DNA of 39,500 nt from Gammaproteobacteria bacterium RBG_16_51_14 (GCA_001802375.1 MGXK01000055.1:1-39500); one strand, 5' to 3'; counted from the first letter of the stretch, positions 30,432 through 39,500 are shown. The notes: generated by a model not told the origin, from the letters alone. Numbers and translations: made by a program.

Positions 30432-30806
30432 TTATGCCTGAAATGCGTTTTTTATCCACATGATATCCGGTTCAGCCTGATCTCCGGAAATAGTAATTAC
30501 ATCAAACCGGCAGGGATTTTTTGTGGCATTCCGGTTGGACTGAAGGTAATACCGGCTTGTTTCGATAATACGCTTGCATTTTCGCGAACTTATTGTTTCC
30601 AGCGGCGACATGTAATGATCATTTTTTCTGTAGCGTACTTCAATAAAGACAATGGTTTTTTCGTGCTGCATTATGATGTCAATTTCACCACGATGACTGC
30701 GGTAATTCCGGGCCAGTGGCCTTAGCCCCAGTTGCAGGAGATAGTTAAAGGCCAGGTCTTCTGCAAACTTGCCTGTCGCCAGTGTCGTCACAGACCGGGG
30801 TGCCAT
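30432..30806 (-). CDS. yraN: YraN-family endonuclease-like protein
   Basis: The 124-residue protein belongs to UPF0102/YraN, related to archaeal Holliday-junction resolvases and the PD-(D/E)XK nuclease fold. Visible marks are GKFAEDLAFNYLLQLGLRPLARNYRSHRGEIDIIM and IVFIEVRYRKN, which carry the probable active-site Glu, Asp, Glu and following basic residue. The cellular role is unproven. Its ATG overlaps the lpoA stop by one base, so it is coupled to lpoA. Confidence 0.9.
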   Translation of the reverse strand: MAPRSVTTLATGKFAEDLAFNYLLQLGLRPLARNYRSHRGEIDIIMQHEKTIVFIEVRYRKNDHYMSPLETISSRKCKRIIETSRYYLQSNRNATKNPCRFDVITISGDQAEPDIMWIKNAFQA

Positions 30807-32710
30807 TAATGTTCAACTGGCGGTGTGCTGGTTTCATCCTGCAGGACGGGGCGGCCATCTATGAATCTCGCCCACCTCAATTTTCTCTGGATACGTCCAT
30901 CGCCGAGCATGCTGAGTTGCCCTGTTTCACCCTCAAAACGGCTTTCTTTTTGCAGGGATAACATACCAAGCCGGGGTATTAACCGGAAGGAATCAATACC
31001 AAGTGCATATAATCGTCTATAGCCTGATGTTTCCTGTGACCAGTTCCTGTTCAGGGACTGCTGTATCAATGAGACCTCATGACTGAGGTCCAGGATCCAG
31101 GGAATATCAGCAAAATTGATGCCGTTTATATCACTGTCTTTTGTTATATCGACGATGCCTGAAAAAACGTATGAGGTTGAATATACCGGCAGGTTTTCTG
31201 CCCGATAGTAGCGTATCTGTGGCATCAATTGCCGTGCGGCAACCGGCGCTGCAACAATGAAAACAAAATCTGCATCCTGCCGGCGGCGGCTCTCAGTCCG
31301 TAATTTCCTGCCGAGTCTGGTGATTAACTGTTGGGCCCGTTGTTCACTGTTGTCAATATTAAGCAGGGTCTTGACAGGTGCTGCAAAATCCTGGTCCTCG
31401 CTATTAAATGTGACATGCTCCAGGATTTTACCCCCCAGTTGTTCCCAGCGTGATTGAAATGCCTCATAGATGCGGTTTCCCAATGCAGTTTCCGGTGTTA
31501 CCGCAAGGGCGAGTGTATGACCATCGAATCGTGCCCGTTCAGCAACCTCAATCGCCTCGTCTTCGGGTGACAGACTGAATTGAAAAAGACGGGGAATGCC
31601 CGGTTCCGGGTTTGTATCCGTGTTGATGTTGGCATCACTTTTATATTCATTCAGGGCCAGGGTGGTGACTGACACTTGGCCTTGCTCGACTAACGCAGCA
31701 ATGGCCTCCTTCTCAAGCGGGCCTACAATGAACTGTGCCCCATCAGCGACCGCCTGTTGATAGATATCATTTATACTGGTTACATCCGCATGATAAAAAA
31801 TAACAACCGGTTTATTGTCGCCAGAGGCAAACCAGGCGGCAAGAAAACCGTCACGAATAGCCTCTGCTGCCTGCTGATACTGGCCATGGAAAGGAAGCAG
31901 CAGGGCAATTTGTCCCGGTTGCAGGTCGAGCTGTTCGCTTTCAGCAATTAAAGAAGGAACGATATACGTACAGGCAGGGTGTTCGGGATATCTCTGGATC
32001 CATGCCTCGGCAGCATTTTTGAAATTCCTTGAATTATGAAGCATGGTTTTGTAAAGAATGGCAAGTTCCATCCAGCTCGCAATGGTGTCAGACGAGGTGC
32101 GCGTGCTCTCCAGTACGGTCAGGTCCAGGCGGGAGATCGATTGCCAGATTTGTGCATAATTGTCCTGTGTTTCTTCCGGTGTATCAAGGTAGGCTGACAA
32201 TACCAGTCTTTCCCTGGCCGCCTCCAGGAATCCGGAATTATCAAACCAGGCGCGGGCACGCATTTCATGGAAGGTAGCCAGTAATGGCCGTGGAATATCC
32301 GGCGGAAGGGAGATGGCAGTTAATTGTAATGCGTCTTCTGGCTGTCCCAGTTCAAGGGCAAGTCTGGCAAGAAGGATTGTTTTTTGTAAAACATGGATTG
32401 CCTCACCCTGTTCTGGTTTGGTCAAATCGAGGACCTTTCTGGCCTCCTCGAAATCCCTGCCCTCAATATAGGCGCTGGCCGCTTTCAACCTGTATTGTGT
32501 GCCATGCTGTTTGTCCACATCCGCAAGGTGCAGGTATTCCCTGGCGGCTTCAATATGGCTGCCGGACTGCTGGAACTGGCGTGCCCTGGATTCGGGGTCG
32601 GCTTTCGGTTCCGGCACCGGAGATGGCCTGGTGGACGGACCGCATCCGGCCAGGGCAGTGATTAACAATATAAAAAATAACAACAGGCGCATATCCATAT
32701 TGTGTAACAT
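30806..32710 (-). CDS. lpoA: Penicillin-binding-protein activator LpoA (LppC family)
   Basis: LpoA is an outer-membrane lipoprotein that reaches through the periplasm to activate PBP1A. The 634-residue protein has a lipoprotein signal (MRLLLFFILLITALAGC). An N-terminal TPR-like helical domain covers roughly residues 40-260, and the C-terminal domain resembles a periplasmic binding protein (QIALLLPFHGQYQQAAEAIRDGFLAAW). Several Met codons lie near the start (32710, 32698, 32692) and the signal peptide fits any of them. It is divergent from rsmI with only 42 bases between starts. Confidence 0.92.
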   Translation of the reverse strand: MLHNMDMRLLLFFILLITALAGCGPSTRPSPVPEPKADPESRARQFQQSGSHIEAAREYLHLADVDKQHGTQYRLKAASAYIEGRDFEEARKVLDLTKPEQGEAIHVLQKTILLARLALELGQPEDALQLTAISLPPDIPRPLLATFHEMRARAWFDNSGFLEAARERLVLSAYLDTPEETQDNYAQIWQSISRLDLTVLESTRTSSDTIASWMELAILYKTMLHNSRNFKNAAEAWIQRYPEHPACTYIVPSLIAESEQLDLQPGQIALLLPFHGQYQQAAEAIRDGFLAAWFASGDNKPVVIFYHADVTSINDIYQQAVADGAQFIVGPLEKEAIAALVEQGQVSVTTLALNEYKSDANINTDTNPEPGIPRLFQFSLSPEDEAIEVAERARFDGHTLALAVTPETALGNRIYEAFQSRWEQLGGKILEHVTFNSEDQDFAAPVKTLLNIDNSEQRAQQLITRLGRKLRTESRRRQDADFVFIVAAPVAARQLMPQIRYYRAENLPVYSTSYVFSGIVDITKDSDINGINFADIPWILDLSHEVSLIQQSLNRNWSQETSGYRRLYALGIDSFRLIPRLGMLSLQKESRFEGETGQLSMLGDGRIQRKLRWARFIDGRPVLQDETSTPPVEH

Positions 32711-32752
32711 TACTACGATGATTACGACTGCTTATTCCAGGAGAGGTTCGCT

Positions 32753-33595
32753 GTGAGCGGTATCCCGGGCACGCTTTTTATAGTGGCAACCCCGATTGGT
32801 AATCTGGAAGATATCAGTCAGCGGGCGAAGGACGTCCTGGCATCGGTCGATCTCATTGCGGCAGAGGATACGCGGCATAGCGGGGTTATGCTTTGCAGGC
32901 TGGGGATCAACACGAAAGTGATTGCATACCACGATCATAATGAGCGAAGGCTGGTCGGGGGACTGATTAATCATCTGCAGAAGGGGCTGTGTATCGCTCT
33001 GATCTCCGATGCCGGTACACCATTGATCAATGATCCCGGCTATCAACTTGTCGCAGCAGCACATACAGCAGGGATCAAGGTTGTCCCCATACCAGGACCT
33101 TGCGCCCTGATTGCGGCGCTATCCGCATCCGGTCTGGCAACGGATCGATTCGTCTTTGAAGGTTATCTGCCTTCCAGGTCTGCGGCCCGCCGCAAGCGGC
33201 TATCCGAACTCGCTTCGGAAACACGAACCTTGATCTTCTTTGAAGCAACACACCGTATTTCCGGATTCATCGAGGATGCGCTGTTTGTTTTTGATGCAAA
33301 CCGGATGGTGACCGTTGCAAGGGAACTGACAAAGGTTCATGAAACGATACATCGGGACAGGCTTGGCAGCCTGGCGACCTGGATTAATAGCAAACAGACC
33401 TGCCTGAAGGGTGAATTTGTCGTCCTGATACAGGGCGAAACCGGAGGCAATCAACACAATGATATTCAGCGTATTTTGAAAATACTGCTGACAGAGGTAT
33501 CGCTTAAGGTTGCGGTCAATCTCACAGCGAAGATAACCGGCCAGAAAAGGAACGCAATCTACAAGCAGGCCGTTGAATATAAGGATGAGCGTTGA
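32753..33595 (+). CDS. rsmI: 16S rRNA 2'-O-ribose methyltransferase RsmI
   Basis: RsmI methylates the ribose of C1402 in the decoding centre of 16S rRNA; RsmH in this window methylates the base of the same nucleotide. The 280-residue protein shows GTLFIVATPIGNLEDISQRA, AAEDTRHSG, ALISDAGTPLINDPGYQLV and VPIPGPCALIAALSASGLATDRFVFEGYLP. The start is a GTG at 32753 with AGGAGAGG upstream. rnpB follows about 100 bases later. Confidence 0.96.
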   Translation: MSGIPGTLFIVATPIGNLEDISQRAKDVLASVDLIAAEDTRHSGVMLCRLGINTKVIAYHDHNERRLVGGLINHLQKGLCIALISDAGTPLINDPGYQLVAAAHTAGIKVVPIPGPCALIAALSASGLATDRFVFEGYLPSRSAARRKRLSELASETRTLIFFEATHRISGFIEDALFVFDANRMVTVARELTKVHETIHRDRLGSLATWINSKQTCLKGEFVVLIQGETGGNQHNDIQRILKILLTEVSLKVAVNLTAKITGQKRNAIYKQAVEYKDER

Positions 33596-33694
33596 ATCTC
33601 CCTGCACTTAATTTACGGGGTTTTGGCGCAGTAAAATAGGCAACAGATAATCCCGTCCTTGAATATGTCAGATTTATACATGACACTATCATTG

Positions 33695-34023
33695 TGGGAG
33701 TCGACCAGACAATCGCCCCGCACGGGGAGGAAAGTCCGGGCTCCACAGGGCAGGGTGCCAGATAACATCTGGGAGGCGTGAGCCTACGGAAAGTGCCGCA
33801 GAAAACAAACCGCCAATTTGGCAAGGGTGAAAAGGTGCGGTAAGAGCGCACCGCGCTGGTAGTAATATCAGTGGCAGGGTAAACCCCACCCGGAGCAAGA
33901 CCGAATAGGGGGACTAGCATGTGGCCCGCATGGTTCCCGGGTAGGTCGCTGGAGGTGTATGGTGACATACATCCAAGATGAATGATTGTCCAAGACAGAA
34001 CCCGGCTTACAGGTCGACTCCCA
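33695..34023 (+). ncRNA. rnpB: RNase P RNA (bacterial class A)
   Basis: RNase P RNA is the catalytic part of the enzyme that trims tRNA 5' leaders. The ends pair as helix P1: GGGAGTCGACC with GGTCGACTCCC. Conserved blocks are GAGGAAAGTCCGGGCTCC near the 5' end, ACGGAAAGTGCC, the loop GGTAAGAGCGCACCGC, the region GGTAAACCCCACCCGGAGCAAGACCGAATAG, and ACAGAACCCGGCTTA near the 3' end. P2 is visible as ACAATC with GATTGT. P3 looks unusually short (CCCCG-CA-CGGGG). Position after rsmI matches Pseudomonas. Promoter elements upstream are weak (TTGAAT at 33659). Confidence 0.96.
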
Positions 34024-34221
34024 TCTCTTTACTTCACTTCCTGATTTACCGAGATGGATTGGCATTAACTTATAGTAAAACATTAATAACATTATTCAAC
34101 ATAGTGAAATAAATAGGTTATTTATATTCATATCGAAAAGAAACTAAGTTTCCATTCCTGTTTTCTCACATAAGTGTCTGTTAAATAAGACAGAATTCCA
34201 ACAAAAAAACACAAACAATCC
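34024..34221. other. AT-rich spacer between rnpB and the mraZ promoter
   Basis: No gene is seen in this AT-rich stretch. A small inverted repeat TGTCT/AGACA lies at about 34176-34193. No T-run hairpin directly follows rnpB, so its 3' end may be formed by processing. Confidence 0.4.
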
Positions 34222-34251
34222 TTGACATGCAACTCCCGTAATCCCTATAGT
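34222..34251 (+). promoter_or_regulatory. Promoter of the dcw cluster (Pmra)
   Basis: TTGACA at 34222-34227 is followed after 18 bases by TATAGT at 34246-34251, a strong sigma-70 match. It stands just ahead of the MraZ boxes and mraZ and is probably the main promoter for the division and cell-wall genes downstream. Confidence 0.8.
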
Positions 34252-34258
34252 TCATACG

Positions 34259-34283
34259 GTGGGGAATAGTGGGTAATTGTGGG
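34259..34283 (+). promoter_or_regulatory. MraZ operator (three GTGGG boxes)
   Basis: GTGGG occurs at 34259, 34269 and 34279, an exact 10-bp period. This is the known MraZ-binding pattern of GTGGG repeats with five-base spacers. The site lies at or just past the expected transcription start, so MraZ should repress its own operon here. Confidence 0.88.
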
Positions 34284-34310
34284 AATTACTAATCAAACAG
34301 GGGATTACCA

Positions 34311-34769
34311 GTGTTTCGGGGATTCAGTTCAGTCAGCGTCGATAGCAAGGGTCGATTGGCGGTTCCAAGCCGGTATCGAACCCTGTTGTCAGGTCAAGTG
34401 AGCGATAGCCTTGTTATAACTCTCAACCCGCTGGATCGTTCACTATGGTTATACCCATTGCCGGAATGGGAAATTATTGAAACAAAACTGGCAGCACTCT
34501 CCGATTTTGACATGCAAAGCCGGCGAACCAAGCAAATGATGCGTGGTTATGCTTCAGATTGTCAGCTGGATAATCAGGGACGGATCCTGCTCCCCAGGGA
34601 ATTGCGGGAATATGCAGGCATCACTCACCAGGCCGTGTTACTGGGACAGGGTAACAAGGTTGAACTGTGGGATGAGGATGGCTGGAATACCCAGCGGGAC
34701 CAATGGCTGCAACAGCTTGGTGACGGGAATGGTGAACCTCCGGACTCCCTCAGATCATTATCGTTATAA
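34311..34769 (+). CDS. mraZ: Transcriptional regulator MraZ
   Basis: MraZ is a ring-forming DNA-binding protein that represses the dcw cluster by binding GTGGG boxes, which are present just upstream. The 152-residue protein has two AbrB-like halves, each with a conserved signature: VDSKGRLAVPSRYR near residue 10 and LDNQGRILLPRELREYAGI near residue 85. The start is a GTG at 34311 with AGGGGA six bases before it. Confidence 0.96.
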   Translation: MFRGFSSVSVDSKGRLAVPSRYRTLLSGQVSDSLVITLNPLDRSLWLYPLPEWEIIETKLAALSDFDMQSRRTKQMMRGYASDCQLDNQGRILLPRELREYAGITHQAVLLGQGNKVELWDEDGWNTQRDQWLQQLGDGNGEPPDSLRSLSL

Positions 34770-34792
34770 ACCGGGCACGTTACGTCCTGGGA

Positions 34793-35740
34793 ATGAGTAA
34801 TGTGGGGTGTGGACATATACCAGTTCTGTTGAATGAGGTTCTGAATGGTCTGAACCTGCAGCCGGCTGGTTCCTATATTGACTGTACGTTTGGTCGTGGA
34901 GGCCACAGTGAAGCAATCCTGCAGTATCTTGGCGAACAGGGTCGTCTTCTGGCGATTGATAAGGATCCGGATGCGATCCGGTCGGCCGGGTCACATCTGG
35001 TCAGCGACCCCCGATTCCAGCTTGTACAGGGGACATTCTCGGAACTCGATCATTTACTGGCAGAAAATGAGATGGGGACAAAGATAGACGGCGTGTTGTT
35101 CGATCTGGGTGTTTCATCTCCTCAATTTGATAATCCAGGCCGCGGCTTCAGTTTCCAGCGGGACGGCGTTCTGGATATGCGCATGAACACCGGCAATGAG
35201 GATCTGACTGCTGCTGACTGGCTGAATTGCGCCAGGGAAGACGACATAGCCGATGTCCTGTTTCGGTATGGAGAGGAACGATATGCGCGACGGATTGCCG
35301 GGAAAATTGTCCGGGAACGTGTGCATAATCCGATCTACAGCACAGTCCAGCTTGCCGATCTTGTTAAATCAGTTTGTCCAATCGGTAAAAAGGGAGAAAA
35401 GCATCCGGCAACGAAGACATTCCAGGCGATCCGTATCTTTATTAATCGGGAACTGGATGAACTCGAAAAAGCCCTGCCACAGGTGATCAATATATTAAAA
35501 CCAGGAGGCCGGCTGGTCGTTATCAGTTTTCATTCCCTTGAGGACAGGATCGTAAAGCGGTTTATCCGCAATGAATCCCGCGGAAATCAATACCCGCCTG
35601 AAGTCCCTGTCACACAGGAGTTAATGTGCCCTCGTTTGAAATCGGTTGGCAAGGCCATCCGTCCAACCCTGAATGAAGTAGAACGCAACCCACGCGCCCG
35701 CAGTGCGGTCCTGCGAATTGCAGAACGGTGTTCGGCATGA
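34793..35740 (+). CDS. rsmH: 16S rRNA (cytosine(1402)-N(4))-methyltransferase RsmH
   Basis: RsmH (MraW) methylates N4 of C1402 in 16S rRNA, pairing with RsmI on the same nucleotide. The 315-residue protein starts with HIPVLLNEVLNGLNLQPAGSYIDCTFGRGGHSEAIL. It also has LAIDKDPDAI for S-adenosylmethionine binding, VLFDLGVSSPQFD, and VVISFHSLEDRIVKRFIR near the end. The stop overlaps the ftsL ATG (ATGA). Confidence 0.97.
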   Translation: MSNVGCGHIPVLLNEVLNGLNLQPAGSYIDCTFGRGGHSEAILQYLGEQGRLLAIDKDPDAIRSAGSHLVSDPRFQLVQGTFSELDHLLAENEMGTKIDGVLFDLGVSSPQFDNPGRGFSFQRDGVLDMRMNTGNEDLTAADWLNCAREDDIADVLFRYGEERYARRIAGKIVRERVHNPIYSTVQLADLVKSVCPIGKKGEKHPATKTFQAIRIFINRELDELEKALPQVINILKPGGRLVVISFHSLEDRIVKRFIRNESRGNQYPPEVPVTQELMCPRLKSVGKAIRPTLNEVERNPRARSAVLRIAERCSA

Positions 35741-36000
35741 AGGCGCTTGCCTGTATCTGTCTGTATTGTGCAGTACTCATTTCGGCAGTTGAGGTAGTGA
35801 TTGCCAGGCACGAAACCCGCAGATTATTTACTGAAATCCAGGAACTGGAAAAAGTCAGGGATCAACTGAATGAGGAATGGGGACGTTTGCAACTTGAGCA
35901 GAGCACCTGGGCCACTGATGACAGGATTGAGTCTTTCGCCCGGACCCGGTTGGGTATGAAGGCACCTGACGATAACTCTATGGTATTACTTGCAAAGTGA
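35737..36000 (+). CDS. ftsL: Cell division protein FtsL
   Basis: FtsL is a small bitopic membrane protein that, with FtsB and FtsQ, links and activates the division machinery. The 87-residue product has one N-terminal membrane helix (ACICLYCAVLISAVEVVIA). A coiled-coil periplasmic part follows (TRRLFTEIQELEKVRDQLNEEWGRLQLEQ), ending with IESFARTRLGMKAPDD as in the family. The ATG at 35737 overlaps the rsmH stop; an in-frame GTG nine bases upstream is less likely. It overlaps ftsI by four bases. Confidence 0.93.
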   Translation: MKALACICLYCAVLISAVEVVIARHETRRLFTEIQELEKVRDQLNEEWGRLQLEQSTWATDDRIESFARTRLGMKAPDDNSMVLLAK

Positions 36001-37730
36001 ATGGGTCCACGCAAAAGTCGTATTATCCCGTGCGATGGTGGCTGTTACTCACCCTGTTCACGCTGGCCATGTCTGTTTTGCTTTGGCGGGCTGCAGACTT
36101 GCAGTTGCTCAACAATGATTTTCTTCGCAACCATGGTGATGCAAGATCAGTGCGTGTTGTGACAATCCCGGCACATCGCGGGGTTATTACCGATCGTAAC
36201 GGTGAACCGCTTGCAATGAGCACCCCGGTACATTCCGTCTGGGCCACGCCACGCAAGGTACTTGAATATCCCGGGCAGTTAGCGTCACTCGCAGAACTTC
36301 TGGGGATCAGTGAAAAAGAACTTGTCCAGTCACTCAAGGATCGGATAGGACGTGATTTCGTTTATCTCAAACGACATATCGATCCGGATCTTGCCAATCA
36401 GGTGAATGCCTTGAATTTGAGCGGTGTTTACCTGCAGCGCGAATACCGGCGTTATTACCCGGCAGGGGAGGTTACTGCACATATCATCGGTTTTACAAAT
36501 GTCGATGATAACGGGCAGGAGGGTCTTGAACTTGCCTATGATGCATGGTTGCAGGGTGTGCCTGGCGCAAAACGTGTTTTAAAAGATCGCCTGGGCAGGG
36601 TGGTTGAAAATATTGAAAGCATCAGGGCACCTGAACCGGGGAAAGCACTCAGCCTGAGTATTGATCAAAGGGTCCAGTATCTTGCTTACCGGGAATTGAA
36701 GGCAGCAGTCCAGTACCATCAGGCACGTGGTGGTTCCCTGGTGATGCTGGATACGAAAACAGGTGAAGTCATGGCCATGGTCGGGCAACCATCATATAAC
36801 CCGAATAACCGTAACAACCTGAAAGGTGAATACTATCGTAACCGGACCGTGACAGACGTTTTCGAGCCGGGTTCAACACTGAAACCATTTACCATTGCTG
36901 CCGCCCTTGAATCGGGACAATACCTGCCGTCAACGACAATTGATACTCGCCCTGGTTATTTCAGGGTCGGGGGCCATACCATCCGGGACATTCATGATTA
37001 CGGTGTTATTGATGTTACAACGGTTATTAAAAAATCGAGCAATGTAGGCGCCAGCAAGATCGCACTTTCACTCGAACCGAAGGCATTATGGGAAATACTT
37101 TCCAAAGTAGGATTCGGGCAACCTTCAGGAAGTGCATTTCCTGGCGAATCATCCGGCAGTCTTACCAGTTATAACAACTGGTCTGAAGTCGAACATGCAA
37201 CGATAGCATTTGGTTATGGTCTTTCCATGACCCCACTGCAACTGGCGCAAGCCTATGCCGTGCTTGCCGCAGGCGGAATAATGATCCCGGTCTCATTCAC
37301 CAGGCTATCTGATCCGGCGGCTGGAGTCCGGGTGATATCAGCATCCGTGGCGAGGCAGGTTTGTGAAATGCTGGAGACTGTGGTTCAGGACCATGGGACT
37401 GGCGGTCGCGCGGCGGTCAGGGGGTATCGCGTGGCGGGAAAGACCGGGACCGTACATAAATCATCTGCCGGGGGATATTCCGAAGATCGGTACCTGTCGT
37501 TATTTGCCGGTATGGCCCCTGCCAGTGACCCGCGTATAGCGATGGTGGTTGTCATTGATGAACCGGGTGGCAGTGAGCATTTCGGCGGGCAGGTTGCTGC
37601 ACCGGTTTTTTCCAGAGTGATGGCAGGGGCACTCCGTCTTCTCAATATCGCACCTGATGATATTCCCGCCTTTTCTTCCCAGGTGATGGCGAGCACAGTC
37701 AGTCCTGACCATACGGAGGGGTTGCAGTGA
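35997..37730 (+). CDS. ftsI: Peptidoglycan D,D-transpeptidase FtsI (PBP3)
   Basis: FtsI crosslinks septal peptidoglycan. The 577-residue protein has one membrane anchor (WWLLLTLFTLAMSVLLWRAADL), a pedestal domain (IPAHRGVITDRNGEPLAMSTPV), and the transpeptidase domain. The active-site motifs are EPGSTLKPF (SxxK, the nucleophile Ser), KKSSNVGA (SxN) and VAGKTGTVHK (KTG). It begins at a GTG overlapping the ftsL stop and ends overlapping the murE start, so ftsL-ftsI-murE are tightly coupled. Confidence 0.97.
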   Translation: MNGSTQKSYYPVRWWLLLTLFTLAMSVLLWRAADLQLLNNDFLRNHGDARSVRVVTIPAHRGVITDRNGEPLAMSTPVHSVWATPRKVLEYPGQLASLAELLGISEKELVQSLKDRIGRDFVYLKRHIDPDLANQVNALNLSGVYLQREYRRYYPAGEVTAHIIGFTNVDDNGQEGLELAYDAWLQGVPGAKRVLKDRLGRVVENIESIRAPEPGKALSLSIDQRVQYLAYRELKAAVQYHQARGGSLVMLDTKTGEVMAMVGQPSYNPNNRNNLKGEYYRNRTVTDVFEPGSTLKPFTIAAALESGQYLPSTTIDTRPGYFRVGGHTIRDIHDYGVIDVTTVIKKSSNVGASKIALSLEPKALWEILSKVGFGQPSGSAFPGESSGSLTSYNNWSEVEHATIAFGYGLSMTPLQLAQAYAVLAAGGIMIPVSFTRLSDPAAGVRVISASVARQVCEMLETVVQDHGTGGRAAVRGYRVAGKTGTVHKSSAGGYSEDRYLSLFAGMAPASDPRIAMVVVIDEPGGSEHFGGQVAAPVFSRVMAGALRLLNIAPDDIPAFSSQVMASTVSPDHTEGLQ

Positions 37731-39238
37731 TCATGGCTGCTACGCAATCTACCCGCCAGGTCTTCATAAGCCATTTATTAAATGGACTGGCAGAAATCGG
37801 GCATGATCAGGCAGTAGGCGGTATCGCTCTTGACAGTCGCAAGGTCAGGGCCGGTGATCTGTTTCTGGCATGTCATGGCAGCCATAGCGAAGGCAGCAGC
37901 TTTATCAACGATGCAATTGCAGCAGGTGCCGTTGCGATCGCCATCGAAGCTGATCAAAAACAAGTATCACCTGCAGGTAACATACCGGTAATCCCGGTCA
38001 TGGACCTGCGCCGGCAGGCCGGAGTGATTGCCGCACGTTTCTACGATGATCCCTCACGGCAGATGAATGTCATTGGCGTAACCGGCACAAATGGCAAGAC
38101 ATCAGTTACCTATTCTGTCGCACAGGCCCTGGGCGAAACGGGGAAAGCCTGTGGCCTGGTGGGAACACTCGGTTATGGTACTGTCGGCAGGCTCAAACCG
38201 GGAAGTACAACCACACCTGATCCCGTTACCCTGCACTGCCTGCTCTCGCAATGGCATAGTCAGCAGATCGGTTATGTTGCCATGGAAGTTTCCTCGCATG
38301 CCCTGGATCAGGGAAGGGTCTCTGGTGTCAGGTTTAATGTCGCTGTCTTCACCAATTTGAGCCGCGACCATCTCGATTATCACATAACCATGTCCAGATA
38401 TGCCGATGCAAAGCGCCTGCTCTTCGTCACTGACGCTTTGCAGCATGCGGTGATTAATCTGGACGATGTGTATGGCAGGGAACTGGTGTTTTGTACGAAT
38501 GCCGGCAACAAGGTTGGTTATTCCATCAGCAATGAATCCGGACAAAAACCGGCAATGCAAATACCCACTGTTTATGGCGTGCCCCATGTTGTCGGTGAGC
38601 ACAAGTCGATCATTGATATAGAAAGCCCGTGGGGCAGGGGCCAGCTGGAGGTGAAACTGATTGCGCAGTTTACCATTGCCAATCTGCTGGCAAGTCTGTC
38701 GGTATTGTGTGTGCTTGATGTGCCATTCAGCACAGCGCTGGAGAGCCTTTCCAGATGTGGAGGTATTCCGGGCCGGATGGAGTGTTTTGGTGGTAATTCC
38801 GCCCCGTTATTAATCGTTGACTATGCCCATACCCCTGATGCGTTGAAGCAGGTCCTGTCTTCACTGCGAGCCGTGTGCCGGGGGCGGCTGGTTTGTATTT
38901 TCGGATGTGGCGGCGAGCGTGACAGGGGTAAACGCCCGGTCATGGGGAAGATTGCAGAAGACTATGCAGATGACATCGTGTTAACGAATGACAACCCCAG
39001 GGGCGAAGTCCCTGATGACATCATTGAGGATATCCTGGTGGGCATAACTGATCGCAAACGCGTCCGTATAGAAACTGATCGGGCCATTGCCATAGAACGT
39101 ACGATCAGGAATGCGGAGCAGCAGGATATCGTCGTTGTCGCCGGTAAAGGTCATGAAACCTGTCAGGAAATCGCAGGTCGGCGCTATCCATTCAGTGATC
39201 GTGAACTGGTCCGGCGCCTGGCCGAGGAAATGCAGTGA
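37727..39238 (+). CDS. murE: UDP-MurNAc-L-Ala-D-Glu:meso-DAP ligase MurE
   Basis: MurE adds the third stem-peptide residue using ATP. The 503-residue protein has the P-loop [15 protein letters not shown] near residue 110 and the Mur motif [21 protein letters not shown] and [13 protein letters not shown] follow. [14 protein letters not shown] and [16 protein letters not shown] mark the C-terminal domain. The motif NDNPRGE is the one associated with meso-diaminopimelate selection. The GTG at 37727 is preferred because GGAGGGG lies five bases upstream and it overlaps the ftsI stop; the ATG at 37733 is possible. Confidence 0.97.
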   Translation: MIMAATQSTRQVFISHLLNGLAEIGHDQAVGGIALDSRKVRAGDLFLACHGSHSEGSSFINDAIAAGAVAIAIEADQKQVSPAGNIPVIPVMDLRRQAGVIAARFYDDPSRQMNVIGVTGTNGKTSVTYSVAQALGETGKACGLVGTLGYGTVGRLKPGSTTTPDPVTLHCLLSQWHSQQIGYVAMEVSSHALDQGRVSGVRFNVAVFTNLSRDHLDYHITMSRYADAKRLLFVTDALQHAVINLDDVYGRELVFCTNAGNKVGYSISNESGQKPAMQIPTVYGVPHVVGEHKSIIDIESPWGRGQLEVKLIAQFTIANLLASLSVLCVLDVPFSTALESLSRCGGIPGRMECFGGNSAPLLIVDYAHTPDALKQVLSSLRAVCRGRLVCIFGCGGERDRGKRPVMGKIAEDYADDIVLTNDNPRGEVPDDIIEDILVGITDRKRVRIETDRAIAIERTIRNAEQQDIVVVAGKGHETCQEIAGRRYPFSDRELVRRLAEEMQ

Positions 39239-39243
39239 TAACC

Positions 39244-39500
39244 ATGAGACTTTCCGCGGCAGCTGACACGCTTGCTACAACCTTCTCGGGGGAAGATGTA
39301 CTGTTCCATGGATGCAGTACCGATAGCCGTCACACCAACGATGGTGAGCTGTTTATTGCCTTGCGTGGTGAGTTTCATGATGGGCATGATTTTGTCGAAC
39401 AGGCGCGATCCCAGGGTGCCAATGCTGCGCTGGTTGAAAGATCGCTGCCTCTCGACCTGCCCATGATTGTCGTGGATAACGCGCGTATGGCCATGGCCAG
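39244..39500 (+). CDS. murF: UDP-MurNAc-tripeptide:D-Ala-D-Ala ligase MurF (partial, 3' end outside window)
   Basis: The first 85 codons lie in the window. [31 protein letters not shown] is the N-terminal UMT-binding domain of MurF, which recognises the UDP-MurNAc-tripeptide. The ATP-binding part lies beyond the edge. It starts five bases after the murE stop, the normal dcw order. Confidence 0.93.
   Translation, partial: MRLSAAADTLATTFSGEDVLFHGCSTDSRHTNDGELFIALRGEFHDGHDFVEQARSQGANAALVERSLPLDLPMIVVDNARMAMA

Overview
The window reads as a chromosome segment of a gammaproteobacterium with ordinary codon use and moderate GC. The evidence is gene order. queA-tgt-yajC-secD-secF and the run ibaG-murA-hisG-hisD-hisC-degS-type protease-petABC-sspAB-dolP-diaA-yraN-lpoA-rsmI-rnpB-mraZ-rsmH-ftsL-ftsI-murE-murF match, from general knowledge, the arrangement in Pseudomonas and related gammaproteobacteria. 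The organism respires through a cytochrome bc1 complex. It has an outer membrane (LpoA, DolP, MlaC) and a DAP-type MurE.

Layout. 1-1094: a Fic-family gene on the minus strand that runs off the left edge. 1095-1780: a gene-poor strip with paired TGTCC boxes, then tRNA-Leu(CAA) with its promoter and a likely terminator. 1781-8149: queuosine genes queA and tgt, a DUF4213/DUF364 gene, then yajC-secD-secF. 8150-8403: a compact palindromic element. 8404-10570: pdxB, purN and gloA. 10592-11005: a DUF4399 gene on the minus strand. 11199-14638: an MMPL/RND transporter and an MlaC-type lipid-binding protein. 14874-19746: ibaG, murA, hisG, hisD and hisC. 19757-20923: a DegS/AlgW-type protease (minus), divergent from petABC (21062-23633). 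23693-24730: sspA and sspB. 24876-27362: a large exported thioredoxin/DUF255 protein (minus) with a DsbD-alpha-like tail. 27621-29218: a decayed accessory patch, made of an IS4-family element with a nonsense-broken transposase, a frameshifted AbrB-type antitoxin and a stub of a PIN toxin. 29216-32710: dolP, diaA, yraN and lpoA (minus). 32753-34023: rsmI and rnpB. 34222-39500: the dcw cluster from the mraZ promoter and operator into a truncated murF.

The genes serve a few linked jobs: tRNA modification (queA, tgt), protein export (yajC-secDF), envelope lipid handling (MMPL transporter, MlaC), peptidoglycan synthesis and division (murA, lpoA, mraZ to murF), envelope stress sensing (DegS/AlgW type), respiration (petABC) and regulated proteolysis (sspB). 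Most of the window is ordinary core genome. I do not see a clearly new multi-gene defence or metabolic system. The points most worth a second look are the MMPL-MlaC pair sitting where mlaFEDCB is expected, the DUF364 gene inside the queA-tgt/sec cluster, the PNWY variant of the cytochrome b Qo motif, the fused thioredoxin/DsbD-alpha protein with an FNR-like box, the wrecked toxin-antitoxin module under an IS, the TGTCC box pairs near fic, and the folded palindrome at 8255-8321.
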